A program made the translations under genes and the position numbers. From positions 1 through 37,334 of the forward strand of contig NZ_BAGD01000271.1 in the NCBI RefSeq assembly GCF_000308635.1: a stretch of 37,334 bases of DNA, written 5' to 3'. The stretch's first letter is position 1, and every line of letters begins with the position of its first letter. Below the pieces are notes generated by a model that saw nothing but the letters and a program-made list of their open reading frames with translations, had not been told where the DNA came from and did not search any database. Source of the stretch: Nocardia otitidiscaviarum NBRC 14405. Its GTDB lineage: Bacteria > Actinomycetota > Actinomycetes > Mycobacteriales > Mycobacteriaceae. Positions 15,732 to 24,101 of this stretch are shown here, in pieces.

Positions 15732-17063
15732 TTGGCTATCACGAATATTCAGTCGTACTCCCATCTGACCGCAGTCGATATCGAATCCTTCGGACGCGAA
15801 CTCGATCAGATCCGAACGGACATCGAGGACTCACTCGGACAACGAGATGCGGACTACATCCAACGGGTGATCAGGATTCATCGGGGACTGGAGACGGCGG
15901 CGCGGCTATTGTTGTGCGCCAGCAGATACCGAGCGTCACGAATCGCCGGGACAGTGCTGCTGGCAGCGGCCAAGTCCATCGAGATGATGGAACTCGGCCA
16001 CAATATCGCCCACGGCCAGTGGGATTGGATGAACGATCCCGAAATCCACTCGACGAGCTGGGAGTGGGATTTCGCCGGACCCTCCGGGCAGTGGCAGCGC
16101 TCGCACAATTACGTTCACCACACCTACACCAACGTGTACGGGATGGACGAGGACCTCAGCTTCGTGGTGCTGCGGATGACCCGCGACGAGCCGTGGCGGC
16201 CCGTCCACCTGGTTCAACCGATCAGCGGTCTGGCCGTCGCGGCCGGGTTCGAATGGGCCATCGCCGTGCACAACTGGGCGCTCGAACGACGGCAGCTGAA
16301 CGTTCCCCGACACAACCTGCGATCCCAGCCGAACCGGGATTTCGCGCGAAAGTTCGCTCGCCAGATCAGCAAGGATTTCCTGCTGTTCCCAGCGCTGAGC
16401 GGACGCGGGTTCCGGCATACGCTCACGGCGAACACATCGGCCCTACTGCTGCGCAATCTGTGGTCCTACCTGGTGATCATGTGCGGTCACTTCCCCGATG
16501 GAGCGGAGAAGTTCACCGTCGAACGACTGGAGCGGGAGACTCGAGGGGAGTGGTATCTGCGGCAATTGCTGGGAACCGCCAACTTCACCGCCGGCCCGGT
16601 GCTGGCTTTCCTGTGCGGCAACCTCTGCTACCAGATCGAGCACCATCTGTTCCCCGATCTGCCCAGCAATCGCTACCCCGAGATCGCCGAGCGGCTCCGC
16701 GCACTGTGCGAGAAGTATGACCTGCCGTACACCACCGGATCGCTCCCGGCACAGTTCTGGCTCGCCTACCGAACCGTGTGGAAGCTCGCGCTACCGGACC
16801 GATTCCTTCGCTCGACGTCGGACGATGCCGCCGAGACTCGCTCCGAACGGAAGTTCTTCGGGGTTTCTCTCACATCGAGCGGTCAGCCCGTCCGGCCGAC
16901 CATCGACCCGGCCACCGGTGCGCGGCGCGGCCTGCGCACCGCATTGGCCGCAGCGGATGCGTCGATTCGCCGGGCCGATCGCACATTTGGCCGCTTTCGG
17001 CGGCGCTTCATCACGTCGGACGTCGACGAGTTCGGCGTGACACAACGAAAGGGCAGTCGTTGA
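15732..17063 (+). CDS. desA3: Membrane-bound fatty acid desaturase, DesA3-like
   Basis: 443 residues. TTG at 15732 is the earliest in-frame start after a TGA at 15723, with GGTGA six bases before it, and the N-terminus (HLT--DIE--GRELDQIR-DIE) fits mycobacterial DesA3. All three histidine boxes of di-iron membrane desaturases are present: HNIAH near residue 89, HNYVHH near 125 and QIEHHLFPDLPSNR near 300. DesA3 introduces the delta-9 double bond into stearoyl-CoA with an oxidoreductase partner (DesA4-type); no such partner is encoded here. The C-terminal DPATGARRGLRTAL motif is also DesA3-like. It overlaps the downstream patatin-like gene by four bases. The 15546-15731 gap upstream shows no gene. 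Confidence 0.9.
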   Translation: MAITNIQSYSHLTAVDIESFGRELDQIRTDIEDSLGQRDADYIQRVIRIHRGLETAARLLLCASRYRASRIAGTVLLAAAKSIEMMELGHNIAHGQWDWMNDPEIHSTSWEWDFAGPSGQWQRSHNYVHHTYTNVYGMDEDLSFVVLRMTRDEPWRPVHLVQPISGLAVAAGFEWAIAVHNWALERRQLNVPRHNLRSQPNRDFARKFARQISKDFLLFPALSGRGFRHTLTANTSALLLRNLWSYLVIMCGHFPDGAEKFTVERLERETRGEWYLRQLLGTANFTAGPVLAFLCGNLCYQIEHHLFPDLPSNRYPEIAERLRALCEKYDLPYTTGSLPAQFWLAYRTVWKLALPDRFLRSTSDDAAETRSERKFFGVSLTSSGQPVRPTIDPATGARRGLRTALAAADASIRRADRTFGRFRRRFITSDVDEFGVTQRKGSR

Positions 17064-18022
17064 CACAGCGCAGACCAGTAGTTCGGATACTCGCCGGGGT
17101 AGCCGGCCGCAGCCTGCCGATGATGGTGGGAATGGCCGTCGGATCGGTGGACGCCCTCACGGCCCGGCTGGCGCGGAGAAGCGCACATCCCGTTCCCGTT
17201 CCGCAGCCGATCGTCGTGGGCGTCAGTGGTGGCGCGCTCGCCGCCACGGCGGTCGCGCTCGGCATCGACCGCGACCGAGCGCGACAGCTGGCGACAGCAC
17301 ATCCCGAGCAGCATGTGCTGGGCCCGAGGAGCTTTCGTGCAATGCTCAGCCGCCAGGGCCTCTACCCCGAGGCTCGGATTCGTGAACTCGCCCACGCCAT
17401 CGCGGGTGACCGCACCTTCGCCGACTTCGCCGTCGATCCGAAACCCGCCGACCAGCAACCACACCGGTTCACGTCGTCGCTGCTGATACCCGTCTACTCG
17501 GCAAAACACGGCACCCTGCTGTTGCCACGAGACCTGCCGGTGCTGGGCCTGTCCGATCTGCCCGTCGCCGACGCACTCGTCGCCGCCACCCGCATTCCAG
17601 GAGCTCTGCCCGCCGCCGCGGGGCTGGAGGACCTTTTCGACGGGGGCTGCCAGTATCGGGTTCCGCACGACATCTTCACCCCGCACCGCGCCTTGGTCCT
17701 GGACCTGTACGGACCGCGACCATACGACAGCCGAGGCGGCCTGATCTTCCCCCTGCTCCATCCATCGTTACCCGTCGTTACCCGTCGCCCTCGTCCGTTC
17801 CACGACGAGACCTTGCGCGAGTCGACCATATTCGCCCACCAGCCCTACGGCGCAGCCCTCAAAACTCCAGCGCGAACAACCGGGGAGCTGTTCGATACCG
17901 GCTATGACATCGCCACGAAGTGGATCGATGCCCGCACCGAGGAGCAGTTGCTGAATTTCGTCGACCGGGATGGGCTGCCGGAGCGGACCGTCACCGGCAC
18001 TCGAACCGAGACGATCGCCTGA
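17060..18022 (+). CDS. Patatin-like phospholipase/acyl hydrolase
   Basis: 320 residues. The frame is open much further upstream, but that part is antisense-type noise inside the desaturase; TTG at 17060 overlaps the desaturase stop (TTGA) with AAAGG eight bases before it. GVSGGA near residue 55 is the GxSxG nucleophile motif and DLFDGG near 195 supplies the Asp of the patatin Ser-Asp dyad. The usual glycine-rich oxyanion-hole motif (GGGxRG) ahead of the nucleophile was not found. Translational coupling to a desaturase points to membrane or storage-lipid remodelling. The substrate is unknown. Confidence 0.75.
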   Translation: MTQRRPVVRILAGVAGRSLPMMVGMAVGSVDALTARLARRSAHPVPVPQPIVVGVSGGALAATAVALGIDRDRARQLATAHPEQHVLGPRSFRAMLSRQGLYPEARIRELAHAIAGDRTFADFAVDPKPADQQPHRFTSSLLIPVYSAKHGTLLLPRDLPVLGLSDLPVADALVAATRIPGALPAAAGLEDLFDGGCQYRVPHDIFTPHRALVLDLYGPRPYDSRGGLIFPLLHPSLPVVTRRPRPFHDETLRESTIFAHQPYGAALKTPARTTGELFDTGYDIATKWIDARTEEQLLNFVDRDGLPERTVTGTRTETIA

Positions 18023-18074
18023 CGAGGGGCCACACGATCAACCGATCGACTCGCCATGCGTGCAACGGACGCGG

Positions 18075-18233
18075 CTATCGTGAGCGTTCGGACGGTGTAG
18101 CGCCCGCGTCGTCGCGGGATGCCATCGCGGCGGCCGTCATGAGAGCGGCGGCGTAGGGGCTGTGCGCTTGAATCAAGGTGAGGTACAGCAGATCAGCTGC
18201 GATCGGTTCGGGTCGATGATCCGGTGCCGACAT
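18075..18233 (-). CDS. Small protein of unknown function (52 residues)
   Basis: ATG at 18233 is preceded by a strong AGGGAGG site. The sequence (IAADLLYLTLIQAHSPYAAA and so on) forms one amphipathic helix with a charged tail; no membrane segment or known motif. It lies 116 bases downstream of the Crp/Fnr regulator on the same strand. The gap at 18234-18349 contains an imperfect GC hairpin (18310-18340). Supported mainly by the ribosome site. Confidence 0.5.
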   Translation of the reverse strand: MSAPDHRPEPIAADLLYLTLIQAHSPYAAALMTAAAMASRDDAGATPSERSR

Positions 18234-18349
18234 TGGCGACCTCCCTGGGCTGAGGAGTTGTCTCAGGGCCGAGGGTGACAGCGGCACGAGGCGTGGACGC
18301 CTGATTTTTCCGGCGCTCGCCGTTTCGGCGGCGGCTCCGGCCGCAATTT

Positions 18350-19072
18350 TCAGGTCAGTTCGGCATATTTCCGTAGACCCTCCAGGTCTTGGACGACCAG
18401 GCGGCGGTTGCGCAGCTGGGCGAGGTGCGCGGTTCGCAGATCGCGCATAGCCAGACCGACCGCGTCGACACCCGCACCGATGAGGTCGCCCACCTCCTCG
18501 TAGGACAGCCGGATGGTGATCTCGATTTCCGGTCGTTCGGCACCGGGTCGCGTCGTGTACCGGCCGTAAGCCTCGGCGAATTCCACCAGGAGCCTTGCCA
18601 ATCGGAGATTGACGGGTCGATCGCCGAAGTCCAGTCGCCTCGCCTCGGACCAGGCGAGCCGGTCGGCGATGGTGCGGCACAACGCCTGCCACGCGTCGGC
18701 GTGGTGGTTCAGGAAGTCCTCGAACACCTCGCCGGGAATGTGGTGCACGATCGTCGCGGTGCAGGTGGTGTCGGTCGAGGAACGCCGAGCCGTGGGATCC
18801 AGTGCGCCCAGATACCCGACCACGTCACCGCTGACCCGGATCCCGAGCAGTTTGTCATCGGCCGTGGTGATCTTGGCGCAGGCGGTCAGGCGGGTGTCCT
18901 GTGACCGCAACAGGTAGGTCGTTGTACCCAGCGCACCCTGTTGCATCACCGCCCGGCCCGGTTCGTAGAAGACCTGAGTTCCCAACGCGAGCAGCGCCTT
19001 TCGCGACTGCGGACTCAACCGCGCCATGAACGTGCGCTCCGGCCACGGCCAATCCTCCAGGTTGACAACCAT
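18350..19072 (-). CDS. Crp/Fnr-family transcriptional regulator
   Basis: 240 residues from ATG at 19072 (MVVNLEDWPW), where GGAG lies seven bases upstream; the frame is open to 19162. Residues ~15-130 are a cyclic-nucleotide-binding-type beta roll (YEPGRAVMQQG, GDVVGYLGALDPTARRS). Residues ~165-235 are a winged helix (RLSYEEVGDLIGAGVDAVGL) of the Crp type. No cysteines arranged as in Fnr iron-sulphur sensors were seen, so an effector other than a cluster is likely. It lies downstream of, and in the same direction as, the MarR gene. Targets are unknown. Confidence 0.8.
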   Translation of the reverse strand: MVVNLEDWPWPERTFMARLSPQSRKALLALGTQVFYEPGRAVMQQGALGTTTYLLRSQDTRLTACAKITTADDKLLGIRVSGDVVGYLGALDPTARRSSTDTTCTATIVHHIPGEVFEDFLNHHADAWQALCRTIADRLAWSEARRLDFGDRPVNLRLARLLVEFAEAYGRYTTRPGAERPEIEITIRLSYEEVGDLIGAGVDAVGLAMRDLRTAHLAQLRNRRLVVQDLEGLRKYAELT

Positions 19073-19223
19073 ATTCGGCTCCGATGCCCGCGGATGATCT
19101 GGTTGCCTTCCACGGTAGGTGAGTCCGGGCGACCATGAGCTGCACTCACGCACGCGGCCCACAATCCGCGATCCAACGCCATGGCGCCTGTGTCGACGCG
19201 CAGGGTCCGCCGCGAGAGCGAGC

Positions 19224-19670
19224 TCAGCGGTCGGGCCTCGAGAGCAGAGTCAGCATCTCGCGGAGGTCGGCCATGCGCTCCCGGCCGAGTCGCTTCTCCC
19301 AGTCGCGCTCCAGGGCTCGCATGCTGGTTCCCAGCACTCGGGTCGCCGCGCGGCCGCGGGCGGTGAGACAGACCAGCTTGGCGCGGCCGTCGCCGGGGTC
19401 GTCGACACGGGTGATATAGCCGGCGCGTTCCAGCGTTCCGACGACCTGCGCCGCGGCCTGGCGCGAGACCCCGAGCCGGGCCGCCAGGTCCGACGCGCGC
19501 AACCCGCCGCCCAGCAACAACGGAAAAAGCTGTAGCGCATGACGAGGCAGCAGGTCGGCCATGCCTTGTTCGACGAAGAAGTCGGTCAGCTTCGCACTGT
19601 TCGACTGGGCAAGGAGGTAGACCAAAGCCGGCGGTGTGGTTGGCATATCTGCGGCGGAGTGCTTAGTCAT
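19224..19670 (-). CDS. MarR-family transcriptional regulator
   Basis: 148 residues from ATG at 19670. The winged helix is clear: LRASDLAARLGVSRQAAAQV followed by LERAGYITRVDDPGDGRAKL and LTARGRAA, the DxRxxxL-type wing of MarR proteins. The GAGGA before the ATG is too close for a normal ribosome site, so the start is tentative. It is divergent from the cutinase operon, and a 20-base inverted repeat lies in the gap, so auto-repression and control of the cutinase genes are likely. MarR proteins usually sense phenolic or lipophilic ligands; the ligand is unknown here. Confidence 0.82.
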   Translation of the reverse strand: MTKHSAADMPTTPPALVYLLAQSNSAKLTDFFVEQGMADLLPRHALQLFPLLLGGGLRASDLAARLGVSRQAAAQVVGTLERAGYITRVDDPGDGRAKLVCLTARGRAATRVLGTSMRALERDWEKRLGRERMADLREMLTLLSRPDR

Positions 19671-19675
19671 TCCTC

Positions 19676-19695
19676 ATATTCTGCCACTTGAATAT
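19676..19695. promoter_or_regulatory. Candidate MarR operator
   Basis: ATATTC-N8-GAATAT is a perfect 6-base inverted repeat six bases upstream of the MarR start and ~90 bases before the divergent cutinase gene. On the minus strand a TTGTCA hexamer at its far edge sits 17 bases from TATGAG, so the repeat overlaps the likely promoter. Confidence 0.45.
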
Positions 19696-19782
19696 TGACA
19701 AGGCCCTTGCGTAATCTGATGTCGATTCGGCAGAGCCGCTGCCGCGGAACACCATCCCCCGTCTCCCGCGAAAGGATTCCTG

Positions 19783-20517
19783 ATGACGCATTCGAAGAAA
19801 ACCCGCCGCGCCGCGCCTGCGATCGCGACGTCGATGCTTGCCGCAGCATTGGTGGCCGGTGCCGCGCCGGCCACCGCGGCTCCGCTGGACGCCGGTGATC
19901 GGTGTTCGTCGGTCTATCTGATCGTCGCTCGCGGCAGCAATGAGGATCCGGGCCCCGGAGCGATGGCGCGTTTGGTGACTCGGATAAAGGAAGCGACCGA
20001 TCGGCCGATCGAAGACATCGCCGTGGACTACCCGGCGACCGCCGAATCGATTCCCGACTACGCGGACAGCGCCGCGCAGGGCACCGCCGAAGTACGCCGG
20101 TTGCTCACCGACACCGTGGCCAAGTGCCCCGACCGCGAGATCGTGATGCTGGGCTACTCGCAAGGCGCGCACGTCACCGGAGACGCCATCGCGGGCGGCG
20201 GCGGCGGCGGACGGCTGGGGCCGGAGACACCGCCGGTCTCGGCCGAGGTGAGCGATAACGTGAGGGCGGTCATCCACATGGGTGACCCGCGTTTCGTGGC
20301 TGGCGAGCCCTTCGATGTCGGCACGGCTCGCAGGAACGGTCGCTTCCCACGCGGAGAAGACCAGCGATTGACGCCGTTCGGCGCGAAGATTCGATCGTAT
20401 TGCGATGCGGGCGACGTATTCTGCGATTCGGGCAAGATCTGGCCGGTGCACTACTCCTATCTCCCGAAGTACAGCGACGAGGCGACCCGGTTCGTCGTCG
20501 ACGCCATCGGAGGATGA
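19783..20517 (+). CDS. Secreted cutinase-family serine esterase
   Basis: 244 residues from ATG at 19783 with AAAGGA six bases upstream. A signal peptide with KKTRR and a hydrophobic Ala-rich core ends near ATAAP (residues 30-34). The mature enzyme has GYSQGAH (nucleophile Ser near residue 125), and SYCDAGDVFCDSG with WPVHYSY supply the Asp and His. The Cys pairs match cutinase disulphides. Actinobacterial cutinases (Culp/CutX type) hydrolyse short-chain esters, cutin or lipids outside the cell. The gene leads a two-gene operon with the secreted protein one base downstream and is divergent from the MarR regulator. Confidence 0.88.
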   Translation: MTHSKKTRRAAPAIATSMLAAALVAGAAPATAAPLDAGDRCSSVYLIVARGSNEDPGPGAMARLVTRIKEATDRPIEDIAVDYPATAESIPDYADSAAQGTAEVRRLLTDTVAKCPDREIVMLGYSQGAHVTGDAIAGGGGGGRLGPETPPVSAEVSDNVRAVIHMGDPRFVAGEPFDVGTARRNGRFPRGEDQRLTPFGAKIRSYCDAGDVFCDSGKIWPVHYSYLPKYSDEATRFVVDAIGG

Positions 20518-20518
20518 T

Positions 20519-21703
20519 GTGTCAGCCTTCTCCAAGGCGGTTCGTTGCCTACTGGTCGGGTGCGCGACGATATCGCCGACGATGACGGGACCCGCGCCGG
20601 TCACGGCCGCTCCGGTCGCGGAACTCAGCGCGAACGCGGCGTGTGGGTGGAGCCCACGAATCGGGGCAGGCACACTGAACATCGCCTACCCCGACACCTT
20701 CGCCAATTACTGGGTGACGCTAGTGCCCGCCGTTCCCGGCACCACACTGACCATTCGGGGCACCTTTCCGCACGCTCGATACATGTCGTTCACCGCCTAC
20801 ACCCGGCGCGGGCACGTATCGGGTGCGCTGAACGATCAGCTCATCAACGCGGATCCGGCTGGCGTCAACCCGTTCGTCGACGGAGCCGACCGGAATGCGG
20901 CCAGCCGTGAGTACACAATTCGGGTCGTGGTGGGGGAAACGCCTCCACAGCCGGAGCCCAACACTCTCCATACCGGCGACTCGACAGGATTCATCCCGGT
21001 CGTCTACCGGGTGTACCGCCCCGACGCGGGATCGGACGCCACCGGCGGCGCGGGACTACCCCGGCTCACAGTGATCTCGGCGCGCGGGTCACGGCTCGAC
21101 CTTTCCGATTGCGCTGCAACCGAAACGCCTTTCGACCCACACGTGACGTTTCCACCGAGTCGACTGAGGTACCCCTCACTCACACAGGTACCGAAGGCTC
21201 CGGACTGGCAATCGGCAACCGGCGGGGGCTATTTCCCCAATCCCGACAACAAGTACCTTGCCACCCTCCTGGATCCCGGCAGGGTCGCCGTTGTACGAGG
21301 GAAGCTGCCGACTGCCGCGCCGACGCATCAGGGGCAACCGACGATGCGGTCGGGAGAGGTGCGCTACTGGTCGCTGTGCACCAATAATCCGATCTCGACG
21401 GCCGTCACGGCGTGCGTAGTCGACGATGAGCTGGCAATCGACGCCGAGGGCCGCTATACCGTGGTCGTTTCCTCCTCGGCCGACCGGCCGACCGGCTTCA
21501 CTGACGGGTGCGGCATCGGATGGCTACCCACCGACGGTGGATCGGATCTGCTGATTATGCGAAATTTGCTGCCGGACAGCGACTTCGCACACTCGATTCA
21601 AGCGGCCGACCCCGCTGCCCCACGGGCGACGATGGGACCCTACTACCCCGAGGTCCAGTACGAATCGCGGGCCGAAGTCGAATCGTGGGGCTGCACGCAG
21701 TGA
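20519..21703 (+). CDS. Secreted protein of unknown function, cutinase operon
   Basis: 394 residues. The GTG at 20519 sits one base after the cutinase stop and has GGAGG five bases upstream; the longer open frame lies inside the cutinase gene. A signal peptide spans ~1-32 (ending APVTAAP). The mature part is strand-rich: YPDTFANYWVTLVPAVPGTT, HARYMSFTAYT and NPFVDG suggest a jelly-roll or DUF1214/1254-like fold. It contains several Cys (CGW, LDLSDC, SLCTNN, TACV, DGCG, WGCTQ) likely paired outside the cell. No catalytic residues were recognised. Co-expression with a cutinase suggests a cell-surface or extracellular lipid function. Confidence 0.75.
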   Translation: MSAFSKAVRCLLVGCATISPTMTGPAPVTAAPVAELSANAACGWSPRIGAGTLNIAYPDTFANYWVTLVPAVPGTTLTIRGTFPHARYMSFTAYTRRGHVSGALNDQLINADPAGVNPFVDGADRNAASREYTIRVVVGETPPQPEPNTLHTGDSTGFIPVVYRVYRPDAGSDATGGAGLPRLTVISARGSRLDLSDCAATETPFDPHVTFPPSRLRYPSLTQVPKAPDWQSATGGGYFPNPDNKYLATLLDPGRVAVVRGKLPTAAPTHQGQPTMRSGEVRYWSLCTNNPISTAVTACVVDDELAIDAEGRYTVVVSSSADRPTGFTDGCGIGWLPTDGGSDLLIMRNLLPDSDFAHSIQAADPAAPRATMGPYYPEVQYESRAEVESWGCTQ

Positions 21704-21757
21704 TGCGCAGCTGTTCGAATCTCGCCAGTTCCGTGCTGTCTCGTACCGCTCGACGCT

Positions 21758-22393
21758 CTAGTCACGATCGCCACCAGAAGGGACAGGGTTGCCGATGAGC
21801 TCGTAGCTTGTACGCCCCGGGCGGCCGGTACTAGGAACGGCGGTGCGATCGAACGAATCACTCTGTATCGGAAGCAAACCCGGCTCGAATACCTCGTGGA
21901 CCAGCACCCGCTGCTCGGTCGAGAAGGCGATCTCGTAGACACGGCCTGCCGAACGCGCCGGCAGCGCACCGAAGCTGGAGCGTGTGACGCCCGCAATGAA
22001 GACGCGGCGGCGTTCGTAGAGACCCATGCGTCGGGTGTGCAAGCCGAACGGAACTCCCTCGGCTGGAATCAGCGCGCCCCGGTCGCGTTGTCGGTAGGTG
22101 ATCAAGTTCTCGCTGACGATCGCACCCGTACGATCCCGCAACCGGGATCGGCGCATCGCGAGCGGCTCGTCGCCGCCGAACACCTCGCGAGCCTCAGGGC
22201 AATCGTCGATGGCCGCCGTCCGGGTCGGTAGCGCTTCGGCGGAGATCGCTGAGCCCGCCAGCACCTGAAGCAGCAATGTCGTGGAACCGTCCGCGACCAG
22301 TATCAGCTTGGTGAGCAGCGGGAAGTCGGAACAAGGGTCGAGCGTCGGATACGGCTGGCTCCCGACGACATCCCCATACCATCCATCGAACAT
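21758..22393 (-). CDS. Chorismate pyruvate-lyase-like (DUF98/UbiC-like) protein
   Basis: 211 residues from ATG at 22393 with GAGG five bases upstream. The N-terminal half, LTKLILVADGSTTLLLQVLA then LAMRRSRLRD and GAIVSENLITYR, follows the strand pattern of the chorismate-lyase/DUF98 fold. That family includes mycobacterial Rv2949c, which makes 4-hydroxybenzoate from chorismate. The C-terminal part (GLYERRRVFIAGVTRSSFGA, YEIAFSTEQRVLVHEVFEP) is strand-rich. Convergent with the cutinase operon. Catalysis is not proven; a ligand-binding relative is also possible. Confidence 0.5.
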   Translation of the reverse strand: MFDGWYGDVVGSQPYPTLDPCSDFPLLTKLILVADGSTTLLLQVLAGSAISAEALPTRTAAIDDCPEAREVFGGDEPLAMRRSRLRDRTGAIVSENLITYRQRDRGALIPAEGVPFGLHTRRMGLYERRRVFIAGVTRSSFGALPARSAGRVYEIAFSTEQRVLVHEVFEPGLLPIQSDSFDRTAVPSTGRPGRTSYELIGNPVPSGGDRD

Positions 22394-22595
22394 CGCAACC
22401 TCGGCAGACTACCCGGCGCCCTCGCGCCACGATCGATGCGACGATCTTCCCGGTATAGGTATGTGCCCCGCATCGGGAAGTGTGAGTAGTCCAATAGGTA
22501 GGTATCGGACGGCCGCTCACGCTCGGATTGCCGTGGCCTGGTCACTCGCGGTCCCGAGACCGAGTTCGGCTGACGATGCCGACCTGATACGTGAA

Positions 22596-22625
22596 ATGGC
22601 CCGGAACCAGTGGGTTCCGGGCCAT
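22596..22625 (-). terminator. tRNA terminator hairpin
   Basis: ATGGCCCGGAAC-CCACTG-GTTCCGGGCCAT on the minus strand is a perfect 12-base stem with a 6-base loop, eight bases past the tRNA-Met 3' end. It is the expected terminator of the original tRNA gene. The gap 22394-22595 to its left shows no gene. Confidence 0.7.
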
Positions 22626-22633
22626 CTCCCTAG

Positions 22634-22678
22634 TAGCGGGGACAGGATTTGAACCTGCGACCTCTGGGTTATGAGCCA
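22634..22678 (-). pseudogene. 3' fragment of tRNA-Met(CAT): attachment-site scar
   Basis: The minus strand reads from the anticodon loop CTCATAA (anticodon CAT) through CCCAG, the variable loop, the T arm GCAGGTTCAAATCCTGT and the acceptor strand CCCCGCTA. The 5' half is missing: no D arm or AGCGGGG acceptor strand occurs in the next 60 bases upstream. Such 3' halves are the classic product of tyrosine-integrase insertion at a tRNA. As the 3' end and terminator face left, the inserted DNA should lie to the right. Confidence 0.75.
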
Positions 22679-23315
22679 AGGGGACACCGTCCCGGCTGTG
22701 TCATCGCGTATCGTCGCGTCCTATCTGTGCAGGTCGATGGGCTATCAATCGTCCACGGTGTCCACCCGATCCCATCCTGTCCGATGGGTTCCACCCTGTC
22801 GTGATGCCAAATTTGATGCCAAACCGTCGCGGCCTGACCAGGAGTTTCGCAGTTGGAAGGGAACCGGGCACCGACCACACGGACAGTTAGAACTCCTTCT
22901 TCGACGTCGCCCGCACCACGCCCGCGGGCGGTGGGGAACCCGCCACCGGGCATCACACCGTTAGCCGCGACACGCCCCCTGCAGGCCCCGGGAATCGGTG
23001 CCCGATGGTTCAACGCATGGTCGGCGGTGGCGGTGCGGACCGTGCCACGCAATCTGCAGTTCCCATTACAGCGCGCGGGCTGCGACAGCCCAGCCCGGGG
23101 TCGTTGCCGGGCCAGGCGCTGCGACCCGATCAGCTGGATGCGAAGTGACGATCGGAGGATGAGGCGGATGCACCCGGTCGACACCGGTCGACAGCCGTCC
23201 AGCCGGAAATTCGTTGGACAGGCGCGATCCCTGGTGGTGAATTGCACCTGACAACCCATCAGTTCGCCGCCGGGCCGATCAGCGGCGAACACCCCGACTC
23301 ATGGGAAAGGCAGCG
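22679..23315. other. Gap without a supported gene, next to the tRNA scar
   Basis: No reading frame here has a convincing protein. Two small repeats are visible: GATGCCAAA at 22803-22811 and 22815-22823, and CCGGTCGACA twice in tandem at 23174-23193. The minus frame across the first repeat reads VWHQIWHHD and ends inside the tRNA fragment, which could be the tail of a lost integrase; this is speculative. Confidence 0.4.
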
Positions 23316-24007
23316 ATGAAATCCGCCGAGATCAGTGATCGTGCGCTTCGATTCTTCGAGCAGCGAGGCCACACCGTGGTCCCCTCCGCATCGCTGATCG
23401 CAGACGACCCGACGCTGCTGCTGATCAATGCGGGCATGGCACCGTTCAAACCGTACTTTCTAGGCGAGGCGCCTGGCAGAGTCCAGGTCGTGTCGGCCTG
23501 AAAGAGTGTCGGCATCAATCCGTGCGAATCACCGAACCGGGCTATGAAGCTGGCGTCGAATTCCAGTGGAACGAGTGGAACCTCACCAGTCGCCTCCACT
23601 TTGCCGACCGTCATCCGGACGGCATGGACGGCACCGGACGGGCCGACGATCGGGGTACATGTGGCGGGCATCGGCCCCTGACGGCTCGGCAGCTCACCGT
23701 GGCACGGTGCCAGCTCGGATACCGCCCGGGTGAGAAGCACGAGCCCCGCATCCAATGACGAGGGAGCGAGGTACGCCAGACCGGTACCACGGAATGCCCG
23801 GAACAGTCGGTGGAATCGGTGCGGCCCTTCGCCATCAATGAGGACGGTCGGCTCCAGACTCGGACCCGCGAGAGCCTCCACGAGTAGGTGGCGGTCCTCG
23901 ACGTCGTCGCCAGATTCGCCGACACCAGGGATTGCCTGCAAGTTGCTCCCACGGAGCATCCCTCGTTGCAAAGCTGTCGAGTTCGCGGGTGGCTGCACGA
24001 TGGTCAT
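23279..24007 (-). pseudogene. Truncated GAF/PAS-type regulator (DUF5593-like)
   Basis: Begins properly at ATG 24007 with AGGAGG seven bases upstream (MTIVQPPANS). The first ~160 residues look like the Nocardia-type GAF/DUF5593 regulators: VGPSGAVHAVRMTVGKVEAT followed by PLEFDASFIARF. After that the frame runs antisense through the alaS fragment, so the last ~80 residues are not natural and the C-terminal domain is lost. The intact start and promoter-side repeats suggest recent truncation. Confidence 0.55.
23316..23501 (+). pseudogene. alaS: 5' fragment of alanyl-tRNA synthetase gene
   Basis: ATG at 23316 with AAAGG before it encodes the N-terminus of AlaS: ISDRALRFFEQRGHTVVPSA, then DDPTLLLINAGMAPFKPYFL and GRVQVVSA. 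A TGA follows exactly where family members continue with QKCVRT-DIE; the next codons (KSVG) are a faint remnant. AlaS is normally ~890 residues, so only ~7% remains. It meets the truncated GAF-type gene tail to tail, marking a recombination junction. It cannot be the cell's functional alaS. Confidence 0.75.
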
Positions 24008-24101
24008 CGCCTCACCTCCTGGTCGTTCCGGCACCCAATCGGCGGAAGCACCGCTTCGGCGTTAACCCCATTCGACCAGCCGGGTCACCACTTCTGAACG
24101 G

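Noticed and set aside
22671..23251. Several overlapping frames right of the tRNA fragment
   Set aside because: None has a family match, ribosome site or consistent composition.
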